Assembly: GCA_050012495.1 (NCBI GenBank)
Contig: JBEKHB010000001.1
Span: 62,001 to 126,000, forward strand
Reading direction: 5' to 3'
Origin: BOG-1155 sp050012495
GTDB lineage: Bacteria > Desulfobacterota > Syntrophorhabdia > Syntrophorhabdales > WCHB1-27
Length of the DNA: 64,000 nucleotides
Every line of letters begins with the position of its first letter. The first letter of the stretch is position 1. Both the position numbers and the translations under genes were made by a program. Below, piece by piece: positions 18,256 through 26,477 of the stretch. The notes beneath the pieces were generated by a model that was given only the letters and a program-made list of their open reading frames with translations, did no database searches and was not told the origin of the DNA.

Positions 18256-19623
18256 ATGGAACAAAGTCTTGGGATAAAGGACATACTCAACCTGCTCTTT
18301 AAACACAAACGCGGGATAATGGCCATCTGCTGCCTGGCAGCCGCGGTGTCGTACGGCGCCTCGAAAACAATCCCAAAGCCTTACGTCGCAAAGGCGGTCA
18401 TCATGGTCAATCCCGGAAGGGAATCTATCCCTATTTCCGAGATTGGGGACACGAGGCTGCCGGGGCCGACCCCGGAGACGATTATCAATACCGAGATGCA
18501 CCTGATTACCGGACGGGAACTGACCCGGAACGTGGTGAACACGATAGGCGTCGACAACCTTTACCCCCGGTTGGCAGGAAGGAACCTCCCGGCAAGTGCG
18601 ACGCAGGAGTTGGCCGCTATAGATCTCAGCAAGAACCTGGAGGTGCAAAAAGTCGCCGGGAGCAATCTGATTGAAGTCAATTTCCGGCACGAGAATCCCC
18701 AAATAGCGGCAAAGGCATTGTCAGCCCTTCTCGAAGGGCTGAAAGACCGTCACGTTCAGGTGTTCAGTACCGCCAACTCCGGGTTCCTGGAGGAACAGCT
18801 CAAGTCGTACCAGGAGAAGCTGCAGCATTCGCAGCGTGTTCTGGGCCGGTTCAGGCAGGATCACCAGCTCGCGAGCGAAGAACAAGGAGATCTGCTGGCC
18901 GGCAAGCGGGCCGATCTGGAGTCGACACTCACGCAGGAGACAAGCAGGCTGGCTGAACTGGAGGAGAAACTCGCATTCCTCAAAAGCAGGCCGGGCGTCT
19001 ACTTCACCGCCGCCAGCGAGCTGAGAAACCAGCTCAACCTGCTCCGTAGGAAGGAACAGGAGCTCACCCAGAAGTACAAAGACGAGAGCCAGCCTTTGAG
19101 CGCCCTCAAAGACGACATCAGATTGGTGGAGAAGCAGTTGAAAGAACAGGAAGACAATATGCGCAATACGGAGTGCTTCAAGGTGGAATCGGAGATAAAG
19201 CCGCTCCGGATCAACATCGACGACCTGAAAAAGCAGATTCAGCAGGTCGATAGCAAGACCCTGACCTTCGGCAAGAACAGCGTGGAACTGCAGGACCTCA
19301 AACGGGAGGTTGCCGCGAATGAGGCCAACTATTCGATATATCTTAAAAAGGTTGAGGAGGCCCGGATCTCGGAGAACATGGATGAGCGGAGAATGACAAA
19401 TATCACCATCGTACAGCGGCCGGCGGTCCCCGCGGTACCCGACGGGCAGAAGAGGACGAAAGTCTTGAGCGTGGGGCTCCTTATGTCGCTGGCCCTCGGT
19501 TTTGGCGTCGCCTTCATTTTTGAATCTGTCTCGCAGACCTTTTTGACGCCCGAGTCCGTTGAAAAAAAACTGAGCGTCCCGCTTCTCGCAACGCTCGAAC
19601 ACAGGAAAAACAAGGAGGTATGA
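18256..19623 (+). CDS. Wzz/GumC-like polysaccharide chain-length determinant
   Basis: An inner-membrane polysaccharide co-polymerase of 455 residues that sets chain length and links polymerase to exporter. It has a membrane helix at about residues 20-37 and a second at about 410-430. Between them is a long periplasmic coiled coil (about 170-330) rich in E, K, Q and L (ELEEKLAFLKS, LRRKEQELTQKY). No kinase domain is fused; the separate CpsD-like gene downstream would supply it. A perfect AAAGGAGG precedes the start. The 79-base gap before it is the largest since the gap before the amidotransferase gene, so a promoter here is possible. Confidence 0.87.
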   Translation: MEQSLGIKDILNLLFKHKRGIMAICCLAAAVSYGASKTIPKPYVAKAVIMVNPGRESIPISEIGDTRLPGPTPETIINTEMHLITGRELTRNVVNTIGVDNLYPRLAGRNLPASATQELAAIDLSKNLEVQKVAGSNLIEVNFRHENPQIAAKALSALLEGLKDRHVQVFSTANSGFLEEQLKSYQEKLQHSQRVLGRFRQDHQLASEEQGDLLAGKRADLESTLTQETSRLAELEEKLAFLKSRPGVYFTAASELRNQLNLLRRKEQELTQKYKDESQPLSALKDDIRLVEKQLKEQEDNMRNTECFKVESEIKPLRINIDDLKKQIQQVDSKTLTFGKNSVELQDLKREVAANEANYSIYLKKVEEARISENMDERRMTNITIVQRPAVPAVPDGQKRTKVLSVGLLMSLALGFGVAFIFESVSQTFLTPESVEKKLSVPLLATLEHRKNKEV

Positions 19624-19624
19624 C

Positions 19625-20356
19625 GTGAAAAAATTATTGTTCCTGCTCGCAATCGCGTGTGTGCCCCTCGCCTGCTCCCCTGTTGCAATCAATACAACCG
19701 ATCATCAAGCGCTTGACAGGGAAGCAAGGGTCTCATCTCAGCCGGAGACGGAGTACAAGATCGGGGTGGGCGATGAGCTCGATATCAAGTTTGCCTACAA
19801 CCCCGAGCTGAACGAGCGCCTTCCTGTAAGACCGGATGGCCGTATCTCCGTGCCTCTCGCCAAGCAGATAATGGCGGCAGGGCTCACCACTCAAGAGCTC
19901 GAGGATCTTCTCGGCAAGAAGTATGAGACTGAGCTGAAAAGGCCCGAGGTGACGGTGATCGTGCGCAGCTTCAACGCGCAGAAGGTATTTGTCGACGGAG
20001 AGGTCTTCAGGCCTAGCCTCGTCCCTCTCATGGGACCCCTGACCGCCCTTCAGGCAATAGTCCAATGCGGCGGTTTTAAAGACACCTCACGCCTGACCGA
20101 GGTGCTCGTGATAAGGAGGACGAAGGAGAAACCGATTGTCAGCATTATAGATTTGAAAAAATTCCGGCATAATACCGACATAAGCCAGGACATATTGCTG
20201 ATGCCCTTCGACATTGTCTACGTGCCGCGTTCGAAGATCGCCGAAGTCGACGTCTTTGTGGATCTGTACATACGTCGCTTGATCCCGTTCCCGCTGCCGC
20301 AGGTGATTCCCACACCGACGTATGTCTACCCGGCTTATGCCGCACCGGCGTACTAA
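19625..20356 (+). CDS. Wza-like polysaccharide export lipoprotein
   Basis: Outer-membrane export protein of 243 residues. The GTG start is followed by a lipoprotein signal with lipobox PLAC (Cys17). A Poly_export domain opens with YKIGVGDELDIKFAYNPELN, followed by RPDGRISVPLAKQIMAAGLT, and an SLBB-like domain starts at VFVDGEVFRPSLVPL. The tail is proline- and tyrosine-rich (PTPTYVYPAYAAPAY). It starts one base after the chain-length gene, as expected for partners in the trans-envelope export channel. Confidence 0.87.
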   Translation: MKKLLFLLAIACVPLACSPVAINTTDHQALDREARVSSQPETEYKIGVGDELDIKFAYNPELNERLPVRPDGRISVPLAKQIMAAGLTTQELEDLLGKKYETELKRPEVTVIVRSFNAQKVFVDGEVFRPSLVPLMGPLTALQAIVQCGGFKDTSRLTEVLVIRRTKEKPIVSIIDLKKFRHNTDISQDILLMPFDIVYVPRSKIAEVDVFVDLYIRRLIPFPLPQVIPTPTYVYPAYAAPAY

Positions 20357-20357
20357 C

Positions 20358-21617
20358 ATGTACCTCAACTTCTACTACTTGGCCAAGGAACCCTTTCACG
20401 TCACGCCGGACCCTGAATTCCTCTTCTTGAGCGAGAGTCATAAGCAGGCGTTGGCGGCCATTATCTACGGCGTGAAAGAGAAAAAAGGGTTCGTGACGAT
20501 CACGGGGCCCGTGGGCGCCGGTAAAACCACGGTTCTCCGCACGTTCCTGAAGCAGTCGGATCCGGCCCGGTTCAAGGTCATCTACGTTTTCGATCCGGCA
20601 GTGCCTTTCTCCACGCTCGTTGCCAATCTCTGCCGCGAATTCGATGTGACGCCCACGCCGGACGACATCCCTCATATGACGGAAATGCTCTACCTCGCCC
20701 TTGCCGATCAGTACAGCAAAGGCCGTACCGTTGTGCTGGTAATCGACGAAGCGCAGAATATGCCCATCAAGACATTGGAAAGCTTGAGAATGCTCTCGAA
20801 CTTCGAAACGACCGAGGACAAGCTGGTGCAGATCGTTCTTGCCGGACAGCCGGAACTCGAGGAGCTGCTTAAGACGCCCTCCCTTGATCCGCTGAGGCAG
20901 CGGAGGGCCATACGCTCGGTCATCTCTCCCCTCACAAGGAAAGAGAGCGTCAGTTACATAGCATACCGGCTCTCAAAAGCCGGGGCAGCCGATACCGCCA
21001 TTTTCAGGAAAGCGGCCCTGCGGATCCTCGTGAAGCAGGCCGGGGGCATACCCAGGACCATCAACATCCTTTGCGACAATGCTCTGGCCACCGGCTATGC
21101 GTATCAGAAAACGCGTATCGATGCCGCTATAGTCCTGGAAGTCATCAAAGATATGGAAGGAAGGAGGCGGTCGCTCTTCGGAAAGCAGGGACTCGTAACC
21201 GCCGCAGCGGCCGTGGCGGGATTATGTGTCGCGGGCGCCCTTCTGCTGGACCCCTCCCCTTTTGTTGCCTTCAGCAGGGAGGAGCGGCAACCGGTCTTTT
21301 CCGCTGCCGCCATACAAGCGCCGGCGCAGTCTATAGCCCCAAAGGACGGTGCGGGGCTGGAGAACGTTGTCAGGCAAGAGAGGGATGGCCAAAATGGCAA
21401 GGCGATGAGCGGAGTCGTCAGAATCGTCAAGAAAGGCGACACGATGATCGATCTGATCCGGAATGTCTACGGTGCGCGGGAACCCAGGCGGATCGATTTC
21501 CTTCTTGGTAAGGTAACGAAGAATAATCCGCATATTAAAAACCCGAGCCTTATTCTCGAGGGACAGGAAATATTTTTCCCGGACATCAAACGCGAAACAA
21601 TGGAGGCCAAGCGATGA
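20358..21617 (+). CDS. ExeA/GspA-like AAA ATPase with C-terminal LysM-like domain, XrtA-associated
   Basis: A protein of 419 residues. The cytoplasmic AAA domain starts NFYYLAKEPFHVTPDPEFLF and carries the Walker A GPVGAGKTT near residue 50 and Walker B VVLVIDEAQN. A single membrane helix follows near residue 285 (LVTAAAAVAGLCVAGALLL), then a linker and a LysM-like end (VRIVKKGDTMIDLIRNVYG). This is the architecture of the secretion ATPase found in exosortase-A polysaccharide loci. It begins one base after the lipoprotein stop and overlaps the next gene by four bases. Confidence 0.86.
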   Translation: MYLNFYYLAKEPFHVTPDPEFLFLSESHKQALAAIIYGVKEKKGFVTITGPVGAGKTTVLRTFLKQSDPARFKVIYVFDPAVPFSTLVANLCREFDVTPTPDDIPHMTEMLYLALADQYSKGRTVVLVIDEAQNMPIKTLESLRMLSNFETTEDKLVQIVLAGQPELEELLKTPSLDPLRQRRAIRSVISPLTRKESVSYIAYRLSKAGAADTAIFRKAALRILVKQAGGIPRTINILCDNALATGYAYQKTRIDAAIVLEVIKDMEGRRRSLFGKQGLVTAAAAVAGLCVAGALLLDPSPFVAFSREERQPVFSAAAIQAPAQSIAPKDGAGLENVVRQERDGQNGKAMSGVVRIVKKGDTMIDLIRNVYGAREPRRIDFLLGKVTKNNPHIKNPSLILEGQEIFFPDIKRETMEAKR

Positions 21618-22339
21618 GCAAACTGTATGAAGTGCTTGAAAATGCAAGCCGCGAGCGGGAAAGGCTGGAGATGGCCGGGATGCCCGTGATCCCTCCATGC
21701 AAGCTTCCAAGCCGGAAAACCGACATGGAGATGATGGGCCTTTACCAGGCGATGGACACGGCCCTCGGCAGGAAGACAAGCCGGGTCGTACAATTCATCG
21801 GGACGCAGGCAGGGGAAGGATGCTCGACAATAGTGCGTAATCTTGCCGGCGCGGCAGCCGCAAACGTGGAAGAGTCGGTGCTTCTTCTCGATCTTGACCC
21901 CCGACCTGCATATAGTGACGTGACCACCGATGCCGCATTCCAATATCACCTGGAAAAGCTCAGCATCCAGGCGGCGCCGCTCGATAAGGCATTCTGCCAG
22001 ACGGAACAGGGGAATCTCACGGTAAGCACCTTTTCCCCAAAGTCCGACCCTATCCTCGCCCTCCTCGACATGTCCCATGATGATGGTTTATGGGAGCGGT
22101 TGAAAGAGCGGTTCAGCCTGATCCTGATCGACGCCCCGCCGGCGGCTGTTTCGCACATGGGGTTTTCCCTCCTGGGAAGGTGTGACGGAGTTGTTCTCGT
22201 CGTAAGAGCAGAGAAGACCCGATGGCCGGCGGCGGTAAGTGCAAAGGGAAGGGTTGTTCGAGAGGGCGGCAAGATCATTGGGGCGGTCTACAACGACCGG
22301 CGCCACTACACTCCCCAATGGTTGCGGAAATACCTATAG
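21614..22339 (+). CDS. CpsD/CapB-like (BY-kinase-type) ATPase with altered P-loop
   Basis: A MinD/CpsD-type P-loop protein of 241 residues that normally partners the chain-length determinant. Walker A reads GTQAGEGCST (residues 63-72), so Cys70 stands where the catalytic lysine (GKST) is expected. The A' motif LLLDLDPR and Walker B LILIDAPPA are present. The C-terminus carries three tyrosines in its last 15 residues (YNDRRHYTPQWLRKYL), the usual place of autophosphorylation. Whether it still hydrolyses ATP is unclear. It is the last gene of the polysaccharide operon. Confidence 0.8.
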   Translation: MSKLYEVLENASRERERLEMAGMPVIPPCKLPSRKTDMEMMGLYQAMDTALGRKTSRVVQFIGTQAGEGCSTIVRNLAGAAAANVEESVLLLDLDPRPAYSDVTTDAAFQYHLEKLSIQAAPLDKAFCQTEQGNLTVSTFSPKSDPILALLDMSHDDGLWERLKERFSLILIDAPPAAVSHMGFSLLGRCDGVVLVVRAEKTRWPAAVSAKGRVVREGGKIIGAVYNDRRHYTPQWLRKYL

Positions 22340-22360
22340 GGGACAAAAAGACGAAAGGCA

Positions 22361-22410
22361 GGCGCGAGCTGCTGTCGGCAACGCCCCCCTGTCGAACTCG
22401 CGCCTTCTTT
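22361..22410 (+). terminator. Probable terminator of the exopolysaccharide operon
   Basis: GGCGCGAG pairs perfectly with CTCGCGCC across a large loop, followed by TTCTTT. It lies just after the last operon gene and before the tRNA promoter. The long loop makes it weaker than a textbook terminator. Confidence 0.5.
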
Positions 22411-22470
22411 CGCCTTACTATCACGCACACTCTCGTGACGCAGGTGCACCGGCCGTTTTCTGCACACTTA

Positions 22471-22498
22471 TTGACAATTCCGGTCTCTATGATATACT
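22471..22498 (+). promoter_or_regulatory. Sigma-70-type promoter of tRNA-Ala
   Basis: TTGACA and TATACT separated by 16 bases, with the -10 element ending 11 bases before the tRNA 5' end. Confidence 0.8.
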
Positions 22499-22509
22499 AA
22501 GCCCAACGT

Positions 22510-22585
22510 GGGGCTGTAGCTCAGCTGGGAGAGCGCATGACTGGCAGTCATGAGGCCGAGGGTTCGATCCCCTTCAGCTCCACCA
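22510..22585 (+). tRNA. tRNA-Ala (anticodon GGC)
   Basis: A full cloverleaf of 76 bases including encoded CCA. The acceptor stem is GGGGCTG/CAGCTCC with the G3:U70 pair that identifies alanine tRNAs. The D-arm is GCTCAGCTGGGAGAGC and the anticodon arm CATGA-CTGGCAG-TCATG has GGC at 22543-22545. The T-arm GAGGGTTCGATCCCCTTC is standard. Confidence 0.97.
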
Positions 22586-22599
22586 ATTCTTTCAAAGGT

Positions 22600-22824
22600 T
22601 TTCGGCCCTTCCTTCAGCCCTGATTTCTCAAAATCGGCCTCCCCCGGCCTCACAATCTCGTCAAAGCCGGTTATTTCCTGCTCAAGCCGGGATGATATCA
22701 TGCACAGAAGCCAGTCGTCATACTGTCCCGACACTCTCCGAATGACGAGCGCGGGTCTCAGCTTGCCTTCCTGTTAGTCTGTTTGGGGAAACCGGAAAAG
22801 GACTGTCCGGCCTTCGGCGATCAT
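22600..22824 (-). pseudogene. Broken MazF/PemK-like toxin
   Basis: Reading minus from an ATG that overlaps the antitoxin stop (TGATG), the frame gives 16 codons, then TAA at 22776-22774. The same frame resumes as KLRPALVIRRVSGQYDDWLL, CMISSRLEQEITGFDEI and DFEKSGLK, a clear MazF/PemK growth-inhibitor pattern. The protein-like sequence stops at SGLK beside the 3' end of tRNA-Ala, so about 30-40 C-terminal residues are missing. Both a nonsense mutation and a truncation argue that the toxin is dead. Confidence 0.72.
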
Positions 22825-23024
22825 CAGAACGATTCTTGAAGATGGCCAAGCGAGTATGGCGAATTCTCATCCTCCATATCCCGCATTGCAGACGATAAAG
22901 AAAACACCGACCAGTCCTTGTCCTCGGCCCTCGCCTTCAGGTACCCCACGAAGTCGAGCACCTCTGCCTTTTTAGACTCCGGCAAATCCTGTATTTCCTT
23001 TATGGTCTTATCTTCAAGGCTCAT
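22824..23024 (-). CDS. DUF2281-like antitoxin partner of a decayed toxin
   Basis: A protein of 66 residues with the pattern IKEIQDLPESKKAEVLDFVGYLKAR, typical of small DUF2281 proteins encoded upstream of MazF/PemK-like toxins. It is intact while its toxin partner is broken, the usual order of decay. The one-base stop/start overlap with the toxin remnant shows they were one operon. The C-terminus (SPYSLGHLQESF) resembles the toxin-binding tail of such antitoxins; that reading is inference. Confidence 0.7.
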   Translation of the reverse strand: MSLEDKTIKEIQDLPESKKAEVLDFVGYLKARAEDKDWSVFSLSSAMRDMEDENSPYSLGHLQESF

Positions 23025-23095
23025 CGTCTTTACCTTCCGATTGATAGCATATTATACGACCTTTTTCAAAAACTTTCATATTTCAGGTTGAATGA

Positions 23096-23541
23096 TCACC
23101 ATGAACATGCCCATCCATAGTCGCCGTTGCTCTCTTCCGGGCACCATACGTAGCCGACCCGACCGGCCACGGCTTCGAGCCAGAACAGCGCGTAATCCTT
23201 TGCGGGGATGCTCATGGGAACCCATATCACCTCTCCCTTGATCTCGATCCCCAGGGAACAACGGTACCGCCTCTCGTTCAACTCCGATTCCATCTCCTTC
23301 CCCACGTACTTTGCCGGATAGCGGGCAAGGTTCGTCTTCTTCCACTGAAAGCCCTTTCCGGTTTTCCGGTATTGTACATCGATGTTTCCTTCTCCGACGA
23401 TGCACTTCCGGAGCGATCTCAGCAAGGACACGTCCTGGAATCCCTTGACCGCCAGGTGGAAATGATGAGCCCCCCGTCTCCGTCGTTCAGGTACCATCAC
23501 AGACGGCCACGAGATAAAGAAGGTATGGAGGGGTGGTAGAT
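23096..23541 (-). pseudogene. Remnant of a rolling-circle-type replication initiator
   Basis: The minus frame contains AHHFHLAVKGF, like the HxH metal-binding motif 2 of HUH endonucleases. About 75 residues later comes NLARYPAKYVGKEM, like the lysine-rich segment after the catalytic tyrosine. Similarity-like sequence continues upstream of the first start codon (HTFFISWPSVMVPE), but no complete N-terminus follows. It is therefore treated as a fragment of a phage or plasmid Rep protein. The family call rests on two motifs only. Confidence 0.45.
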
Positions 23542-23585
23542 GGTAACTCGCTTTTCTTAAGTACTATTCGATTCCTGACTCCCGG

Positions 23586-25085
23586 CTATTCCTTCATGCG
23601 CTCTTTTCTCAAATCCCGTTTCAGGATCTTGCCCGCGGCGTTTTTGGGCAGCTCTTTGACCAGGAGATACTCTTTGGGTACCTTGAAAGACGACAGGCGC
23701 GACTTCAGAAAGAGCTTCAGCGTGTCCGGCACAATCGACGCGCCGGGTTTCGGGATAATGAAAGCGACCACACGCTCACCCCACTCTTTGTCCGGAAGGC
23801 CGATTACCGCACACTCTTCGATTTCGGGCACGGCGTACAGGGCCTCCTCTACCTCCCGGGGGTACACGTTTTCGCCCCCCGTGATGATCAGGTCTTTGAT
23901 TCGGTCGACTATGTAAACGTAGCCGTCGGGATCGAACAGACCTACATCGCCTGAGCGAAACCAACCGCCTTCCCAGAAGGCCCCGCGGGTCGCCTCGGGG
24001 TTATGCACGTAAGCGGTCATGACACTGCGGCCTCTGATGCAGATCTCACCCTCGTGCCCCTGCTCCACCGGATTCCCTGAAGTATCCCTGATCTGGACTT
24101 CCACCCCGTGAACGGGGTCTCCTACCGACCCGACCCGGTGTTTTGCGGGATAATAATGGTTGAAGGTCACGGGCATGGCCTCGGTCATCCCGTACGACTC
24201 GAATACATCGAGGCCGGTACGCTCCTTCCATTGCTTGACGATTTCCATGGGCATGCTCGCCGCTGCCGAGAAAGAATAGCGCACATTCCCCAGCTTTTTC
24301 TTCAGGTCGTCAAGGCCAAGAAGGCGGACATAGACCGTAGGTACGGCGAAGAACTTGGTTATCCTGCCCTCCCGCAGCACCCTGAGCACGTGATCCAGGT
24401 CAAAAGCCGGCAGCAGCTCCAGACAGCCGGCAGTAAGGATGGTCGAGTTCATGATATGCACCTGACCGAACACGTGGTTAAAGGGGAGAAAACAGAGGGC
24501 GACGTCGGTCTCGACCGACCGCTCGTAGTAGGCAATGCCGTAACTGGAAAAATTGATGCCTTCGTGGGTCAGCATAGCGCCCTTCGGAATACCTGTTGTG
24601 CCGCCGGTGTAGAGGATTGCCGCGGTGTCGACCCGGTCGCGGTCGAGGGCGCTGAATCTCCCTGAGTCACCCGCCATGAGAGCCTTAAGCTCCATGTCTC
24701 CGCCGGAGCAGATAACCTTTTCGAGCGCGCCGTCGCTCTTTAGCCGCTGCAGCTCCTTGAGTTTGGCTTCCACACTGAAAATGAGCCGCAGTTTCGCGTG
24801 GCTCACGAGTGCCGTCAGCTCGTCGCCCATGAGCACGCTGGACAACGTGACCGCCACTGCCCCGGTCTTGAGCACGCCGAAGTAGAAGGTGATCCAGTCT
24901 GCTGAATTAGGGGCACAGAGGCCGATATGATCGCCCGGCCTCACGCCGGTCTTGACCAGAGACGCTGCAATCCGGCTTGCCCGTGCGTTAAGCTCTCGAT
25001 ACGTGATCTCTCGCTCATTCTCCCTGATAGCCGGATGGTCGGGAAAGAAAAGGGCCGATCTTTCCAGGTTACGAGCAAGATTCAT
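23586..25085 (-). CDS. Acyl-CoA synthetase (AMP-forming fatty-acid/aromatic-acid ligase)
   Basis: An ANL-superfamily enzyme of 499 residues that adenylates a carboxylic acid and transfers it to CoA in the cytoplasm. Seen: the phosphate loop ILYTGGTTGIPKGAMLTHEG, ESYGMTEAMPVTFNH, GWFRSGDVGLFDPDGY, DRIKDLIITGGENVYP and the catalytic-lysine end PKNAAGKILKRDL. The ATG at 25085 is preferred because it matches the paralogue's start. It overlaps the stop of an 11-codon ORF. With the CoA-transferase genes nearby it may feed an acyl-CoA degradation pathway. The substrate cannot be read from sequence. Confidence 0.88.
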   Translation of the reverse strand: MNLARNLERSALFFPDHPAIRENEREITYRELNARASRIAASLVKTGVRPGDHIGLCAPNSADWITFYFGVLKTGAVAVTLSSVLMGDELTALVSHAKLRLIFSVEAKLKELQRLKSDGALEKVICSGGDMELKALMAGDSGRFSALDRDRVDTAAILYTGGTTGIPKGAMLTHEGINFSSYGIAYYERSVETDVALCFLPFNHVFGQVHIMNSTILTAGCLELLPAFDLDHVLRVLREGRITKFFAVPTVYVRLLGLDDLKKKLGNVRYSFSAAASMPMEIVKQWKERTGLDVFESYGMTEAMPVTFNHYYPAKHRVGSVGDPVHGVEVQIRDTSGNPVEQGHEGEICIRGRSVMTAYVHNPEATRGAFWEGGWFRSGDVGLFDPDGYVYIVDRIKDLIITGGENVYPREVEEALYAVPEIEECAVIGLPDKEWGERVVAFIIPKPGASIVPDTLKLFLKSRLSSFKVPKEYLLVKELPKNAAGKILKRDLRKERMKE

Positions 25086-25117
25086 AGCGGATACCCCCTG
25101 CGTCCCGATTTTGTCAT
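25082..25117 (-). other. Eleven-codon ORF linking the ligase remnant to the ligase gene
   Basis: An ATG with AAAGGAGG seven bases upstream opens MTKSGRRGYPL. Its start overlaps the TGA of the upstream remnant (ATGA) and its TGA overlaps the ATG of the acyl-CoA ligase (ATGA). The ligase has only a weaker ribosome-binding site of its own, so this short ORF could keep ribosomes coupled. Expression is inferred. Confidence 0.4.
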
Positions 25118-25335
25118 GTGTTTCCTCCTTTATTATATGCCATGCCATCCTTGCGAGCGCGTTTTTTTAGCCTTTCGGGTGCGTTTTTTTTCAACTCCCG
25201 TTTCAGGATCTTGCCCGCGGCGTTCTTCGGCAGCTCTTCCACCGGGATATATTCTTTCGGCACCTTGAAAGCCGAGAGGCGCGACTTCAGGAAAGATTTC
25301 ATAGCCGATCTTTCGAGGTTGCCTGCGACGTTCAT
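25114..25335 (-). pseudogene. Internally deleted second acyl-CoA ligase
   Basis: An ORF of 73 residues whose first 11 (MNVAGNLERSA) match the N-terminus of the neighbouring ligase. The remainder (FLKSRLSAFKVPKEYIPVEE, then LPKNAAGKILKREL) matches its C-terminus; about 430 central residues are missing. The join is in frame and the AGGAGG before the ATG is intact, so a short protein could still be made. The KILKR lysine is kept but no adenylation domain remains. It is best explained as a tandem paralogue that lost its middle. Confidence 0.8.
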
Positions 25336-25451
25336 GGGGCCTCCTGGAAAAAAGGGTTGCCGGATGCCATTGGTATAAAGATTTAAATATGAAATATTAG
25401 CACATGTCAATAAATTCTATAGAATAAAGGTTGAATTTATTTGAATAAAGA

Positions 25452-25480
25452 TTGACAACAAAAACAGGTCTGTCATATCC
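25452..25480 (+). promoter_or_regulatory. Promoter of the first FadR-type regulator
   Basis: TTGACA is followed after 17 bases by ATATCC. Transcription would begin about seven bases downstream, within a few bases of the ATG, so the mRNA would be leaderless or nearly so. The overlapping AGGTCTGTC looks like an imperfect FadR-type operator. Confidence 0.5.
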
Positions 25481-25489
25481 TTAAAGGAG

Positions 25490-26242
25490 ATGGCAGGCCC
25501 CAGGTTCAAACCGATCAGACAGTCCAGGATTTCAGAAGAGGTAGCTGAACAGCTCAAGCAGTCGATTCTCCTCGGTCAGTTCAAGACCGGGGAAAAGCTG
25601 CCTTCCGAGCGGAAGCTCGCCGAAGAGTTCGAGGTCAGCCGCGTGGCGATCCGCGAGGCTTTGCGGACACTGGGCAATTCCGGTTTTGTCAGCACCCGTC
25701 AGGGGTCCGCGGGCGGCGCTTTTGTCACCGAGCTCACCTTCGAGCAGCTTACCAATACCTACCTCGATCTATTCCTGGCGAACAAGATCTCGGTCCCGGA
25801 GCTCTACGAGGTGAGACTGCTCGTCGAGCCGGAGGTGGCCCGCTCCGCCGCGCAGAACGTCTCGTCAAAGTACGCCGGCCGGCTCCGGGCTGCACTGGAT
25901 GTGGAGGAGCTTCCCCTTGCAACCCTCACGGACGACGTCGACAGAAAGTCGGCGGTCCACTTCATCCTGGCGGAGATGTGCGGCAACAGGTTTTTCGAAG
26001 GTCTGGTGAGGTCTATGATGAGACTCACCAAGCAGGTGGTGGAGGCGGTAATCCCGGACACGCGCCACATGCACCCGAGCGGCTTGCACGGGCGCGTCGT
26101 GGAGGCGGTCCTCGCCGGGGACGGCGAAGCGGCTTTCGCCGCCATGCGCCGCCACGCCATCGAATTCGGCGATCTCCTCAGCAAGATGGAAAACGCATTC
26201 CGCGACAAGAATTCCCCTCCCGACAAGGTGAGACAAAAGTGA
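25490..26242 (+). CDS. GntR-family regulator, FadR/FCD subfamily
   Basis: DNA-binding repressor of 250 residues. The winged helix has ISEEVAEQLKQSILLGQFKT, GEKLPSERKLAEEFEVSRVA and IREALRTLGNSGFV; an all-helical FCD ligand domain follows (YEVRLLVEPEVARSA, MRRHAIEFGDLL). It is divergent from the acyl-CoA ligase gene and its remnant, so it probably controls them in response to an acyl-CoA or organic acid (inference). AAAGGAG directly abuts the ATG with no spacer, and no other in-frame start exists nearby. Confidence 0.88.
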   Translation: MAGPRFKPIRQSRISEEVAEQLKQSILLGQFKTGEKLPSERKLAEEFEVSRVAIREALRTLGNSGFVSTRQGSAGGAFVTELTFEQLTNTYLDLFLANKISVPELYEVRLLVEPEVARSAAQNVSSKYAGRLRAALDVEELPLATLTDDVDRKSAVHFILAEMCGNRFFEGLVRSMMRLTKQVVEAVIPDTRHMHPSGLHGRVVEAVLAGDGEAAFAAMRRHAIEFGDLLSKMENAFRDKNSPPDKVRQK

Positions 26243-26477
26243 CGAGGGTCTCCTGCATGCCGAGATAGGCTTGCCTGACGACGTCGGACCTCAGAAGGTC
26301 TTCCCCCTTATTTTTCCGTTGACACGGTTTTTCGATCCGCCGGAAGGCCGAAAATACTATTTGACACGGCAACCCGCTCCATGGTAAAAAAAATGTATGG
26401 ATTTATATGCAGTGGAAATGACTGCGATGCGCGATGTCTGGTGGTGGGATAGCTAACCGGCTGTCCCAGTGAGAGAG

